The translations under genes were made by a program, and so were the position numbers. A DNA stretch of 64,000 bases from Lachnospiraceae bacterium (GTDB taxonomy: Bacteria; Bacillota; Clostridia; Lachnospirales; Lachnospiraceae): contig JAFRKV010000062.1 of the NCBI GenBank assembly GCA_017431515.1, forward strand, positions 1-64,000, read 5' to 3'. Position 1 is the stretch's first letter. Each line of letters opens with the position of its first letter. The notes beneath the pieces are model-generated. The model was not told where the DNA came from and ran no database searches. It saw nothing but the letters and a program-made list of their open reading frames with translations. Below are positions 16,556 through 24,526 of the stretch, in pieces.

Positions 16556-17269
16556 ATGCAGAAAGAACAACATTTTTTAGAGGTGCATCAGATCTACAAG
16601 GCATACGGATCGGGAGACAGCAGACAGGAAGTTTTACGGGGGATGGATTTCACCGTGGCAAAGGGTGAGTTTTGCGTGCTGCTGGGACCGTCCGGGTCGG
16701 GAAAATCCACGCTGCTGAACATCATCGGCGGCATTGACTGCGCAGATGACGGATACATTGCGATTCATGGTGACAAGCTGAAAGACATGGACGAAAAGGC
16801 GCTTACGATGTACAGGAGAAAGCACCTCGGATATGTGTTTCAGCTTTACAACCTGATTCCGAATCTCACCGTGAAAGAAAACATTGAGGTTGGTGCATAT
16901 CTTTCGGATCATCCGCTGGAGACGGAGGAACTTCTGCAGACGCTGGGTCTGTATGAGCATCGTCATAAGCTTCCCAATCAGCTTTCCGGCGGGCAGCAGC
17001 AGCGAACCTCCATCGGACGCGCCATTATCAAAAACCCGGACATCCTGCTTTGTGACGAGCCCACGGGGGCACTGGATTACAACACCTCCAAAGAGATCCT
17101 GAAGCTGATCGAAGAGGTTAATCAGAAGTACGGGAATACCGTGATCATGGTGACACACAATGAGGCGATCCAGCAGATGGCGGATCACACGGTCAAACTT
17201 CGCGACGGACAGGTGCGCAAAAACATCATGAATGAAAACAAGATCAGCGCCACCGAACTTGATTGGTAA
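16556..17269 (+). CDS. ABC transporter ATP-binding protein (MacB/LolD type)
   Basis: A 237-residue nucleotide-binding subunit. Walker [11 protein letters not shown]-loop YVFQLYNL, signature LSGGQQQR, Walker [13 protein letters not shown] and H-loop VTHN are all intact, and the sequence has the character of MacB/LolD partners of FtsX-like permeases. The DtxR operators upstream place it under iron or manganese control. It lies ten bases before the permease gene, and the two form one exporter. Confidence 0.92.
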   Translation: MQKEQHFLEVHQIYKAYGSGDSRQEVLRGMDFTVAKGEFCVLLGPSGSGKSTLLNIIGGIDCADDGYIAIHGDKLKDMDEKALTMYRRKHLGYVFQLYNLIPNLTVKENIEVGAYLSDHPLETEELLQTLGLYEHRHKLPNQLSGGQQQRTSIGRAIIKNPDILLCDEPTGALDYNTSKEILKLIEEVNQKYGNTVIMVTHNEAIQQMADHTVKLRDGQVRKNIMNENKISATELDW

Positions 17270-17279
17270 AGGGGGGCGC

Positions 17280-20051
17280 ATGATGAGAAAGAAAGGAACA
17301 AGAAATCCTCTGCGAAAAAGATATCTGCGGGAGATCAAAAGCCAGTGGAAAAAATATCTGGCATTGTTTCTGCTGCTCACACTGACCATCGGTTTTGTTT
17401 CCGGTATGTTTGTGGCGAATGACAGCATGGAGACGGCAGCGCAGGAGGCTTATGAAAAATACAATATCGAAGACGGCCATTTTACCATGAAAGAACTTCC
17501 GGCGGATGCACTTCTTGCAACATTCGCAGAGGAGGGGATTCATCTGGTGAAGCAGTTTTACAAGGATTTTGACGAAGACGATGATCTCGACGGGGAGCGC
17601 GACGCCAAGGCGAGAGTCTTTGCGATGCGCGATGAGATGAACCGCGCCTGCCTGATGGAGGGACGTTTCCCGGAGAAGGATGATGAGATCGTGATCGACC
17701 GGATGCACGCGGATAATAGCAATGTGACGGTGGGAGACACCATCAGGTTAAATGGACGGGACATGACGATCGTCGGGCTCGTGGCGTTTTCCGATTACAG
17801 TACACTGTATGAAAACAGCTCGGATGTCATGTTCGATGCACTGACGTTTGACGTGGCGGCAGTGACACCGGAGTGCTACGAGACACTTGACGGAAAAGAA
17901 GCATATCAGTATGCATTTCAATACAACGAAAGACCGCAGAGTGAAACAGAACAAAAAGAAAAAGCGGAGACCCTTGCGGAACAGCTGATGATCCTCTCGG
18001 CCAGCGGCGGCCTCATCGATGACGAGGAGACTGCCGACAAACTGGAAGAACTGATCGACGCCGGAGAAGCACTGGAAGAGGAAGGAGACACGCTGGAAGC
18101 AGAGGGCGACGCGTTGGAGGCGGAAGGCGACACGCTGGAAATGCGGGGTGATGCACTGCAGGAAAAAGCGGATGCATTAAAACAGGAAGGTGCGGCGCTT
18201 GAGAAGGCAGCGATGTCGTTGGAGATTACGCCGGACGTGGCCATGCAGAAAAAGGCGGAGCTGGAAAAGAGAGGAGAGGAGCTGCAGAAGGAGGGCGACG
18301 CGCTGGAAGCGGAAGCGGATGACCTGAAAAAAAGAGGCGACGATCTGCAGGCGAGAGCCGATGACCTGCAGAAAAGAGCTGACGCGCTGGAGGCAGAACT
18401 GACCGCTTTGCTTCCGCAGGTAAAAAGCTTTGAGGATCTGGAGCAATATGAAGATGAGACGAATGAACTGAAGGACTTTGTACCGGAGTATGCGAATCAG
18501 GCGATCCATTTTGCGCCGAGTGATCTTGGCTCCGACAAGGTGATGTGTGAAGTGCTTCTCATCATCTTGATCATCGTGCTGGCCTTTATTTTTGCGATCA
18601 CGGTAAATCAGAACATCGAAAAGGAAGCAGCGGTGATCGGGACGCTTCGCGCATCGGGTTATAAGCGGAGCGAACTGCTGATCCACTATGTCAGCATTCC
18701 GGTAATCATCACTTTTGTGGCGGCAGTAGTGGGGAACCTCCTTGGCTACAGCTGTTTCAAGGGTGTTGTGGTCTCGATGTATTACAATTCCTACAGCCTC
18801 CCGACCTATGTGACTTTGTGGAATGCCGACGGTTTTATCAGGACGACAGTTTACCCGCTGCTGATTATGGCGGCGATCTGTACGCTGGTGGTGTTTTTGA
18901 AACTGCGTCTTTCTCCGCTGCGTTTTTTGCGGAGAGATTTGAGGCTGTCACGGCGAAAAAAAGCAGTGCGGCTGCCGAAGTGGAAATTGATGACACGCTT
19001 CCGTCTCCGGATCCTGTTCCAGAACATTCCGGACTACCTTGTGCTGACCGTGGGAATCTTTTTTGTCATGATCATGCTGGCGTTTTCCGTGGGTCTGCCG
19101 GCTACGCTGGACGCCTATAAGGCAGACATTACAGACTATATGATCGCGGACTATCAGGTGATCTTAAAAAGCGCGGAGGACAAGGACGGCAATCCGGTGG
19201 AGACATCCGAACCGACAGCGGAGAAATTTGACATGGAAGGACTTGTTTCCGTTGACGGGCCGCATATCGGGGAAAAGATCTCTGCCTACGGGTATCAAAA
19301 GGGAAGCAGTTTTTTTGACCTTCCCGATGAGATGAAAGACGGAGAGGTCTATGTATCCGATGCCTACAGCGAGAAGTTTCACCTGAGCCCGGGAGACAGT
19401 GTGACCCTGAAAGAAGAGTTCGGAGGGAGGCGCTATGACTTCACCATCATCGGCATCTATGATCTGCCCGGCACGGTGGCAATCCTGATGCCGCAGGATG
19501 TATTCGACAGGGTGTTCGAGCGCAAGGAAGGGGAGTTCACAGGATTTCTTTCGAAAAATGAGATCATGGATATCGACGATGAGATGATCATGACGGTCAT
19601 CACAGAAGAGGACATGATGAAGATGGCAAAGCAGTTGGATCATTCCATGGGAAGTTATATGAAATACTTTGCTGTGATCTGTATGCTGGTAGCCATGCTG
19701 CTGATCTATCTTTTGACCAAGCTGATCATCGAGAAAAATGCAGTATCCATCTCCATGGTGAAGGTGCTCGGATATACCAACCGCGAGATCAACAGCCTCT
19801 ACATCCGGCTGACGACCTGCGTGGTGATCCTCGGTGCGGTCATCACCTCTTGTCTCAGCTTCCTGACGGTGCGCGAGGTATGGAAGATGGTCATGTACAG
19901 ACTGAACGGGTGGTTCACTTTTGCGGTCAGAATGGACCTGATCATAGAAACGACGGTGATGGTGATCATCTCGTACCTGATCGTATCCTTCTTTGATATG
20001 CGGCGGATCAAAAAGATCCCGCTGACGGAAGCATTGAAGAACGTGGAGTAA
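17280..20051 (+). CDS. FtsX-like ABC permease with extracytoplasmic heptad-repeat coiled coil
   Basis: A 923-residue permease starting at ATG 17280 after GGGGGG. Membrane helix 1 is at about 22-42, followed by a large external domain. Residues about 247-380 are built from near-perfect seven-residue units of the form xxLEAEGD(A/T), rich in Glu, Leu and Asp, predicting a long coiled coil. Helices 2-4 lie at about 420-545 and helix 5 at about 585-605. A second external domain (about 605-795) precedes three C-terminal helices, which end in a cytoplasmic motif DMRRIKKIPLTEALKNVE typical of FtsX permeases. Probably exports or extracts a substrate, or transduces force, rather than importing metal. 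Confidence 0.9.
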   Translation: MMRKKGTRNPLRKRYLREIKSQWKKYLALFLLLTLTIGFVSGMFVANDSMETAAQEAYEKYNIEDGHFTMKELPADALLATFAEEGIHLVKQFYKDFDEDDDLDGERDAKARVFAMRDEMNRACLMEGRFPEKDDEIVIDRMHADNSNVTVGDTIRLNGRDMTIVGLVAFSDYSTLYENSSDVMFDALTFDVAAVTPECYETLDGKEAYQYAFQYNERPQSETEQKEKAETLAEQLMILSASGGLIDDEETADKLEELIDAGEALEEEGDTLEAEGDALEAEGDTLEMRGDALQEKADALKQEGAALEKAAMSLEITPDVAMQKKAELEKRGEELQKEGDALEAEADDLKKRGDDLQARADDLQKRADALEAELTALLPQVKSFEDLEQYEDETNELKDFVPEYANQAIHFAPSDLGSDKVMCEVLLIILIIVLAFIFAITVNQNIEKEAAVIGTLRASGYKRSELLIHYVSIPVIITFVAAVVGNLLGYSCFKGVVVSMYYNSYSLPTYVTLWNADGFIRTTVYPLLIMAAICTLVVFLKLRLSPLRFLRRDLRLSRRKKAVRLPKWKLMTRFRLRILFQNIPDYLVLTVGIFFVMIMLAFSVGLPATLDAYKADITDYMIADYQVILKSAEDKDGNPVETSEPTAEKFDMEGLVSVDGPHIGEKISAYGYQKGSSFFDLPDEMKDGEVYVSDAYSEKFHLSPGDSVTLKEEFGGRRYDFTIIGIYDLPGTVAILMPQDVFDRVFERKEGEFTGFLSKNEIMDIDDEMIMTVITEEDMMKMAKQLDHSMGSYMKYFAVICMLVAMLLIYLLTKLIIEKNAVSISMVKVLGYTNREINSLYIRLTTCVVILGAVITSCLSFLTVREVWKMVMYRLNGWFTFAVRMDLIIETTVMVIISYLIVSFFDMRRIKKIPLTEALKNVE

Positions 20052-20054
20052 GGA

Positions 20055-20423
20055 TCAGCCGTACTGTTTCATATGCGCCTTGATGGCGTCGAAGGTTTTG
20101 TCACTGATGTAGTGCTCGACGCGGCAGGCGTCTTCGGAAGCGGTCTCCTCGTCCACCCCCAGATTGATGAACATCTGTGTGAGCACGGTGTGACGCTCAT
20201 AGATGCGTTTTGCAAGGATGGCGCCGGCCTCTGTCAGCTTGACAAAGCCGTCGTCATCTTTTTTGACCAGTCCCTCATCCCGGAGCACGCCTAGGGCGCG
20301 GCTGACGGAGGGCTTGGAGTAGCCCAGGTAGTCGCCGATGTCAATGCCGCGGACGGCGCTTGATTCCTGCGAGAGTACATAGATCGCTTCGAGATACATT
20401 TCTCCGGATTCCTGTAATGCCAT
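20055..20423 (-). CDS. DtxR/MntR-family metalloregulator, probably iron-responsive
   Basis: A 122-residue repressor with an N-terminal winged helix (IGDYLGYSKPSVSRALGVLRDEG) and dimerisation helices; no SH3-like domain, as in MntR. The metal-ligand pattern is SGEMYLEAIY, YERHTVL and CRVEHYIS (MntR-like E11, H77, E99/E102/H103 equivalents). The residue matching Bacillus MntR Asp8 is Met, as in DtxR; in MntR that change is reported to favour iron response. Located between two operator-bearing transcription units, it most likely binds the GTTAG-N6-CTAAC sites. It ends convergently four bases after the permease gene. Confidence 0.9.
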   Translation of the reverse strand: MALQESGEMYLEAIYVLSQESSAVRGIDIGDYLGYSKPSVSRALGVLRDEGLVKKDDDGFVKLTEAGAILAKRIYERHTVLTQMFINLGVDEETASEDACRVEHYISDKTFDAIKAHMKQYG

Positions 20424-20508
20424 AAAAACCTCCCTGCTTCCCGCCTGTGCGTTGATGAATGGTTTGGCTGATGCTCCTGTGAGCGAAATGATGAATCACA
20501 TTTCTCAT

Positions 20509-20517
20509 AGTATAGCA
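20509..20517 (-). promoter_or_regulatory. Extended -10 promoter of the metalloregulator gene
   Basis: On the minus strand TGC-TATACT, an extended -10 element, with only a weak T-rich -35. About 25 bases separate it from the feo promoter, so repressor bound at feo may also affect its own gene. Confidence 0.5.
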
Positions 20518-20540
20518 CAATGCGGCGAGAAAAAAAGCCC

Positions 20541-20628
20541 TTGACAGGTTAGCACAAACTAACTATACTTGAATCGGTTAGAGGTGGCTAACCGTATTTT
20601 TTGGATTTCTGGTTAGCCGGCACTAATC
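20541..20628 (+). promoter_or_regulatory. feo promoter with three DtxR-type operators
   Basis: TTGACA (20541-20546), 17-base spacer and TATACT (20564-20569). Operator 1, GTTAGCACAAACTAAC (20548-20563), fills the spacer exactly. Operator 2, GGTTAGAGGTGGCTAACC (20576-20593), covers the start region. Operator 3, GGTTAGCCGGCACTAATC (20611-20628), lies in the leader. This is a textbook arrangement for tight metal repression of ferrous iron uptake. Confidence 0.88.
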
Positions 20629-20653
20629 AAAGAAAAACAAAAGGAGGAACTGC

Positions 20654-20866
20654 ATGATGCCTTTGGTTTATGCGGAAAAAGGGGAACCTCAGATCATCAA
20701 AAAGATCGGCGGCAGCCCGGAAACAAGAAAACATCTGGAGGATCTCGGATTTCATGTGGGCGGAGAGGCGAGTGTCGTCAGCACGCTGGGAGAGAATCTG
20801 ATCGTAAAGGTCAAAGAGAGCCGGGTGGCCGTCAGTGATGAGTTGGCGAAAAAAATTTTTGTGTAA
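20654..20866 (+). CDS. feoA: FeoA-domain protein 1
   Basis: A 70-residue SH3-like FeoA. GFHVGGEASVVST and NLIVKVKESRVAVSDELAKKIFV are typical of the small cytoplasmic partner that assists FeoB. ATG 20654 (an ATGATG pair) follows AAGGAGG. First gene of the feo operon. Confidence 0.9.
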   Translation: MMPLVYAEKGEPQIIKKIGGSPETRKHLEDLGFHVGGEASVVSTLGENLIVKVKESRVAVSDELAKKIFV

Positions 20867-20905
20867 CAGCCGGGGGAGAACCGGTTTTTTTGAAAGGAGT
20901 ATGTT

Positions 20906-21127
20906 GTGAAAACTTTGAGAGATGTGAAGATCGGAGAAACGGCAACCGTGGTGAAGCTGCACGGCGAAGGCGCGGTGAAGCGCAGGATCATGGACATGGG
21001 GATCACCAGGGACACCAGCGTCTATGTGCGCAAGGTGGCACCGCTTGGTGACCCGGTGGAGGTGACCGTGCGAAATTACGAATTATCACTCCGCAAAGCG
21101 GACGCAGAGATGATCGAAGTTCAGTGA
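20906..21127 (+). CDS. feoA: FeoA-domain protein 2
   Basis: A 73-residue second FeoA with the motif GAVKRRIMDMGITRDTSVYVRK, ending NYELSLRKADAEMIEV, which is closer to canonical FeoA than the first copy. GTG start at 20906 with AAAGGAG eight bases upstream. A weak CCGG hairpin with a seven-T run lies in the 39-base gap after the first feoA and might adjust expression. Confidence 0.9.
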   Translation: MKTLRDVKIGETATVVKLHGEGAVKRRIMDMGITRDTSVYVRKVAPLGDPVEVTVRNYELSLRKADAEMIEVQ

Positions 21128-21161
21128 TGTGGAGCATCATATAGAAGGAGGAAAGTTGAAA

Positions 21162-23567
21162 ATGTCGATACGTATTGCGCTTGCGGGAAATCCTAACAGC
21201 GGAAAGACCACACTGTTTAATGCACTGACCGGTTCCAATCAGTTTGTCGGGAACTGGCCGGGCGTGACCGTGGAGAAAAAAGAAGGAAAACTGAAAAAAC
21301 ATGACGATGTGACCATCACGGATCTTCCGGGAATCTATTCTTTGTCTCCCTACACATTGGAAGAAGTGGTGGCGAGAAATTATCTGATCAAGGAACGGCC
21401 GGATGCGATCTTAAATATCATCGACGGCACGAATCTGGAGCGGAACCTCTACCTGACGACACAGCTGACGGAGCTTGGCATCCCGGTGGTGGTGGCCGTC
21501 AACATGATGGATATCGTGAAGAAAAACGGCGACCAGATCCATATGGAGGAACTCTCCCGGCAGCTTGGCTGCAAGGTGCTGCATATTTCCGCGCTGAAGG
21601 GCGAGGGAATCATGGAAGCAGCGGAGGAAGCCGTGCAAGCGGCAACCAACGGAAAGACCGTGCCGAAGCACACCTTCTCCGGCCCTGTGGAGCACGCCGT
21701 CGCGCACATCGAAGAAGCGGTGGTGCATGACTTGCCGGAGGAGCAGCAGAGATGGTATGCAATCAAGATCTTTGAGCGGGATGACAAGGTGCTGGAGCAG
21801 CTGCAGATCTCGGCGGACAAGATGACTCATATCGAAAATGACATCCGCGCGGCGGAAAAAGAACTGGACGATGACGCGGAAAGCATCATTACCAATGAAC
21901 GTTATGTTTATATCGCAGAAGTCATCAAAGCCTGCTACAAAAAGAAACATGAAGGGGAGTTGTCGACCTCCGATAAAATTGATAAGATTGTGACAAACCG
22001 GTGGCTCGGGCTTCCGATCTTTGCCGGAATCATGTTTCTGGTATACTGGGTCGCAATGGTGGCGGTGGGCGCGCCATTGACGGATTGGGCAAATGACGGG
22101 CTGTTTGGAGACGGCTTCCACCTGTTCGGAATTGACGGCGGCTACGCAGAGGTGGCAGAAAGCTATGCAGACGCGTCTGCCATCGTTGACGGATATGATG
22201 CTTATGTGGAAGAAAACGGAACTGCACCGGTTGATGAGTTCCCCTATATTGTGGAAGACGAGGAGACCCTGGAGGTCAGCGTAGAGACGGCCACCATCGC
22301 AGACTATGAAGATGCAGTGGCGACCATCGATGCCATCGGCGGCGAACCGGATCCGGCGGATTATGGCATCTGGGTGCCGGGTATTCCGGTGCTGGTGGAA
22401 CGGGGGCTTGATGCAGTGGGTGCTGCAGACTGGCTGAAAGGACTGATCCTGGATGGCATCATCGCCGGTGTCGGCGCAGTCCTCGGCTTTGTACCGCAGA
22501 TGCTGGTGCTGTTCTTAATGCTTGCTTTCCTGGAAGCCTGCGGCTATATGGCGAGGATCGCTTTTGTCCTGGATCGCGTGTTCCGGAAATTCGGACTGTC
22601 CGGCAAATCCTTTATCCCCATGCTGATCGGTGTCGGCTGCGGTGTGCCGGGTGTCATGGCCAGTCGTACCATTGAGAATGAACGCGACCGCCGGATGACG
22701 ATCATGACCACGACCTTTATCCCTTGCGGTGCCAAGGTGCCCTTTATCGCCATGATCGCAGGGGCGATTTTCGGCGGATCACCCTGGGTGGCGACCTCCG
22801 CTTACTTTATCGGCATGGCGGCCATCGTCATTTCCGGTATCATGCTGAAAAAAACAAAGATGTTCGCTGGCGACCCCGCGCCGTTTGTCATGGAGCTGCC
22901 GGCATATCACTGGCCCACCGTCGGCAATGTGCTGCGGTCCATGTGGGAGAGAGGCTGGTCCTTTATCAAGAAGGCCGGGACCATCATCCTGCTTTCCACC
23001 ATCGTGATCTGGTTTACAACCTACTTCGGATTTACGGCAGACGGTTTCAGAATGCTCGGGGAAGATGAGCTGGAGTTTTCCATCCTTGCAAGGATCGGCA
23101 GCGCCATCGCATGGATCTTTATTCCCCTCGGCTGGGGAAACTGGCAGGCAGCAGTCGCTTCCATCACGGGGCTTGTCGCGAAGGAAAACATCGTCGGTAC
23201 CATGGGCATCCTCTACGGTGGCGGAGATCTGACGGCATGGCAGTCCCTGTCGCTGGCGTTTACGGAGATCACGGGATTTTCTTTCCTGGTATTCAATCTC
23301 CTTTGCGCACCGTGCTTTGCAGCCATCGGCGCCATCAAGCGCGAGATGAACAATGCGAAGTGGACCTGGTTTGCCATCGGCTATCAATGCGGCTTTGCTT
23401 ACGTCATTGCCTTTATGATCACCCAGTTCGGCTGGGCTTTCACCGGTCAGGTCAATGTGGTGGGACTGCTGTTTGCCATCGCGGCGCTTGCAGTGATCAT
23501 CTACATGTTGTTCTTCAAGAAGTATAAAGAAGCAGAAAAACTCCGGGTGGAAGGCGGGCGGATTTAA
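21162..23567 (+). CDS. feoB: Ferrous iron transporter FeoB
   Basis: An 801-residue Fe(II) transporter. N-terminal G domain: GNPNSGKTT (G1), DLPGIYSLSPYTLEE (G3/switch II), VNMMD (G4), then the helical GDI-like domain to about 270. The membrane part has two Gate domains with conserved CGYMARIAFVLDR and PCGAKVPF. Between the first membrane helix and the next Gate segment, residues about 329-403 form an acidic insert not in short FeoBs. ATG 21162 follows AAGGAGG; the reading from 21129 lacks a ribosome-binding site. Confidence 0.96.
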   Translation: MSIRIALAGNPNSGKTTLFNALTGSNQFVGNWPGVTVEKKEGKLKKHDDVTITDLPGIYSLSPYTLEEVVARNYLIKERPDAILNIIDGTNLERNLYLTTQLTELGIPVVVAVNMMDIVKKNGDQIHMEELSRQLGCKVLHISALKGEGIMEAAEEAVQAATNGKTVPKHTFSGPVEHAVAHIEEAVVHDLPEEQQRWYAIKIFERDDKVLEQLQISADKMTHIENDIRAAEKELDDDAESIITNERYVYIAEVIKACYKKKHEGELSTSDKIDKIVTNRWLGLPIFAGIMFLVYWVAMVAVGAPLTDWANDGLFGDGFHLFGIDGGYAEVAESYADASAIVDGYDAYVEENGTAPVDEFPYIVEDEETLEVSVETATIADYEDAVATIDAIGGEPDPADYGIWVPGIPVLVERGLDAVGAADWLKGLILDGIIAGVGAVLGFVPQMLVLFLMLAFLEACGYMARIAFVLDRVFRKFGLSGKSFIPMLIGVGCGVPGVMASRTIENERDRRMTIMTTTFIPCGAKVPFIAMIAGAIFGGSPWVATSAYFIGMAAIVISGIMLKKTKMFAGDPAPFVMELPAYHWPTVGNVLRSMWERGWSFIKKAGTIILLSTIVIWFTTYFGFTADGFRMLGEDELEFSILARIGSAIAWIFIPLGWGNWQAAVASITGLVAKENIVGTMGILYGGGDLTAWQSLSLAFTEITGFSFLVFNLLCAPCFAAIGAIKREMNNAKWTWFAIGYQCGFAYVIAFMITQFGWAFTGQVNVVGLLFAIAALAVIIYMLFFKKYKEAEKLRVEGGRI

Positions 23568-23643
23568 AAAGTCCCGGCAGAGTGCAGGATTGGTTTCGAA
23601 ACCGTAACCCGCATACCCCGCAGGATATCAGAAAGGAGTCAAT

Positions 23644-23820
23644 ATGGCAGCCTGGATTTCGGAAAATCTCGGAACGATCATTGTCACGATCATTCTGGTC
23701 GCTGCGGTGGCGGGGATCATCTATAAACTGATCAAAGATAAAAGGCAGGGGAAATCCTGCTGCGGCGGAAGCTGCACACAGTGCAAAGCCTGCGGCCGCT
23801 GCCCCGGGCAGGATCCGTAG
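23644..23820 (+). CDS. FeoB-associated Cys-rich membrane protein
   Basis: A 58-residue protein: one membrane helix (about 10-29), then a basic stretch and a cysteine-rich tail (CCGGSCTQCKACGRC). This is the layout of the small FeoB-associated proteins that commonly follow feoB in Firmicutes; an iron-handling or FeoC-like role is proposed for them. AAAGGAG precedes the ATG by six bases. Confidence 0.88.
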   Translation: MAAWISENLGTIIVTIILVAAVAGIIYKLIKDKRQGKSCCGGSCTQCKACGRCPGQDP

Positions 23821-23886
23821 AAGAGCATAGAAACCGAAACGATTTTTTGCCGTCAACAGTCGTGGCGGCAAAAAATAAGCACATGA

Positions 23887-23902
23887 GTTAGCATATGCTA
23901 AC
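23887..23902 (+). promoter_or_regulatory. DtxR-type operator before the DUF3793-ABC unit
   Basis: GTTAGCATATGCTAAC, a perfect palindrome and the best copy of the operator in the window. It sits 25 bases before the ATG at 23927. Upstream, TTTTTTGCCG/CGGCAAAAAA forms a hairpin with U and A tracts on the wrong sides for a terminator. No convincing -35/-10 pair can be assigned. Confidence 0.8.
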
Positions 23903-23926
23903 CGAGGAACAAAGAGGAGTCACACA

Positions 23927-24520
23927 ATGGCAGAAAAAGAGCGAAACAGGAGGCTGGCGGAGGAGATTATCGAGCATTGCGCGCCGACTTTGGCGGGGAT
24001 CAAAACCGCGAATCTTTTTAAGCTGCAGACAGGAGGACGGGACATCACAGACGAGATTCGAAGCCTCAACCGGCGGATCACCAAAAAAGGGATCAGGATC
24101 GTTCCGGTCCGTAAGACAACAGAGTATACGCTGCTTTACCTGTACAGACCGGAATATCTGAAACGGGATCTGAAGCGTCCGGAGGCGAAGCGCATCCTTG
24201 CGGAAAAAGGGTATGAAAAAAAGGAACCGGCTTACTGTCTGGCCGAGCTGGTGAAGCATCTGGCGGATGACGAAACATTTCCCCATGAGATCGGCCTCTT
24301 TCTCGGCTATCCGCCGGCGGATGTCAGGGGCTTTATGCAGAATCCCTGCAAGGGCGTAAAGTGCAGCGGATGTTGGAAAGTGTATGGTAATCCAAAGGAA
24401 GCGGAGCAGACATTTGCCCGGTACAAACACTGTACAGCGGTTTATTGCAGACAGGCGAAATGCGGAAAATCATTGGAGTCACTTGTGGTAGATACAGACC
24501 GGAAAAGGAAAGGGGCGTAA
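23927..24520 (+). CDS. DUF3793-family protein
   Basis: A 197-residue cytoplasmic protein with the DUF3793 pattern: CAPTLAGIKTANLFKL near the N-terminus, HEIGLFLGYPPADVRGF in the middle and a KVYGN motif, plus cysteines CKGVKCSGC towards the C-terminus. Function unknown. In clostridia this family often sits beside iron or flavodoxin genes; here it leads an operator-controlled unit with two ABC transporters. AGAGGAG precedes ATG 23927. Confidence 0.82.
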   Translation: MAEKERNRRLAEEIIEHCAPTLAGIKTANLFKLQTGGRDITDEIRSLNRRITKKGIRIVPVRKTTEYTLLYLYRPEYLKRDLKRPEAKRILAEKGYEKKEPAYCLAELVKHLADDETFPHEIGLFLGYPPADVRGFMQNPCKGVKCSGCWKVYGNPKEAEQTFARYKHCTAVYCRQAKCGKSLESLVVDTDRKRKGA

Positions 24521-24526
24521 AACAAC

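Noticed and set aside
18020-18420. CRISPR-like or tandem DNA repeat at the heptad region
   Set aside because: The repetition follows the 21-base codon period of a coding coiled coil, stays in frame, and has no spacer-repeat alternation.
23833-23878. Terminator between the FeoB-associated gene and the DUF3793 unit
   Set aside because: The hairpin TTTTTTGCCG/CGGCAAAAAA has its T run before the stem and its A run after it, the reverse of a working intrinsic terminator on either strand.
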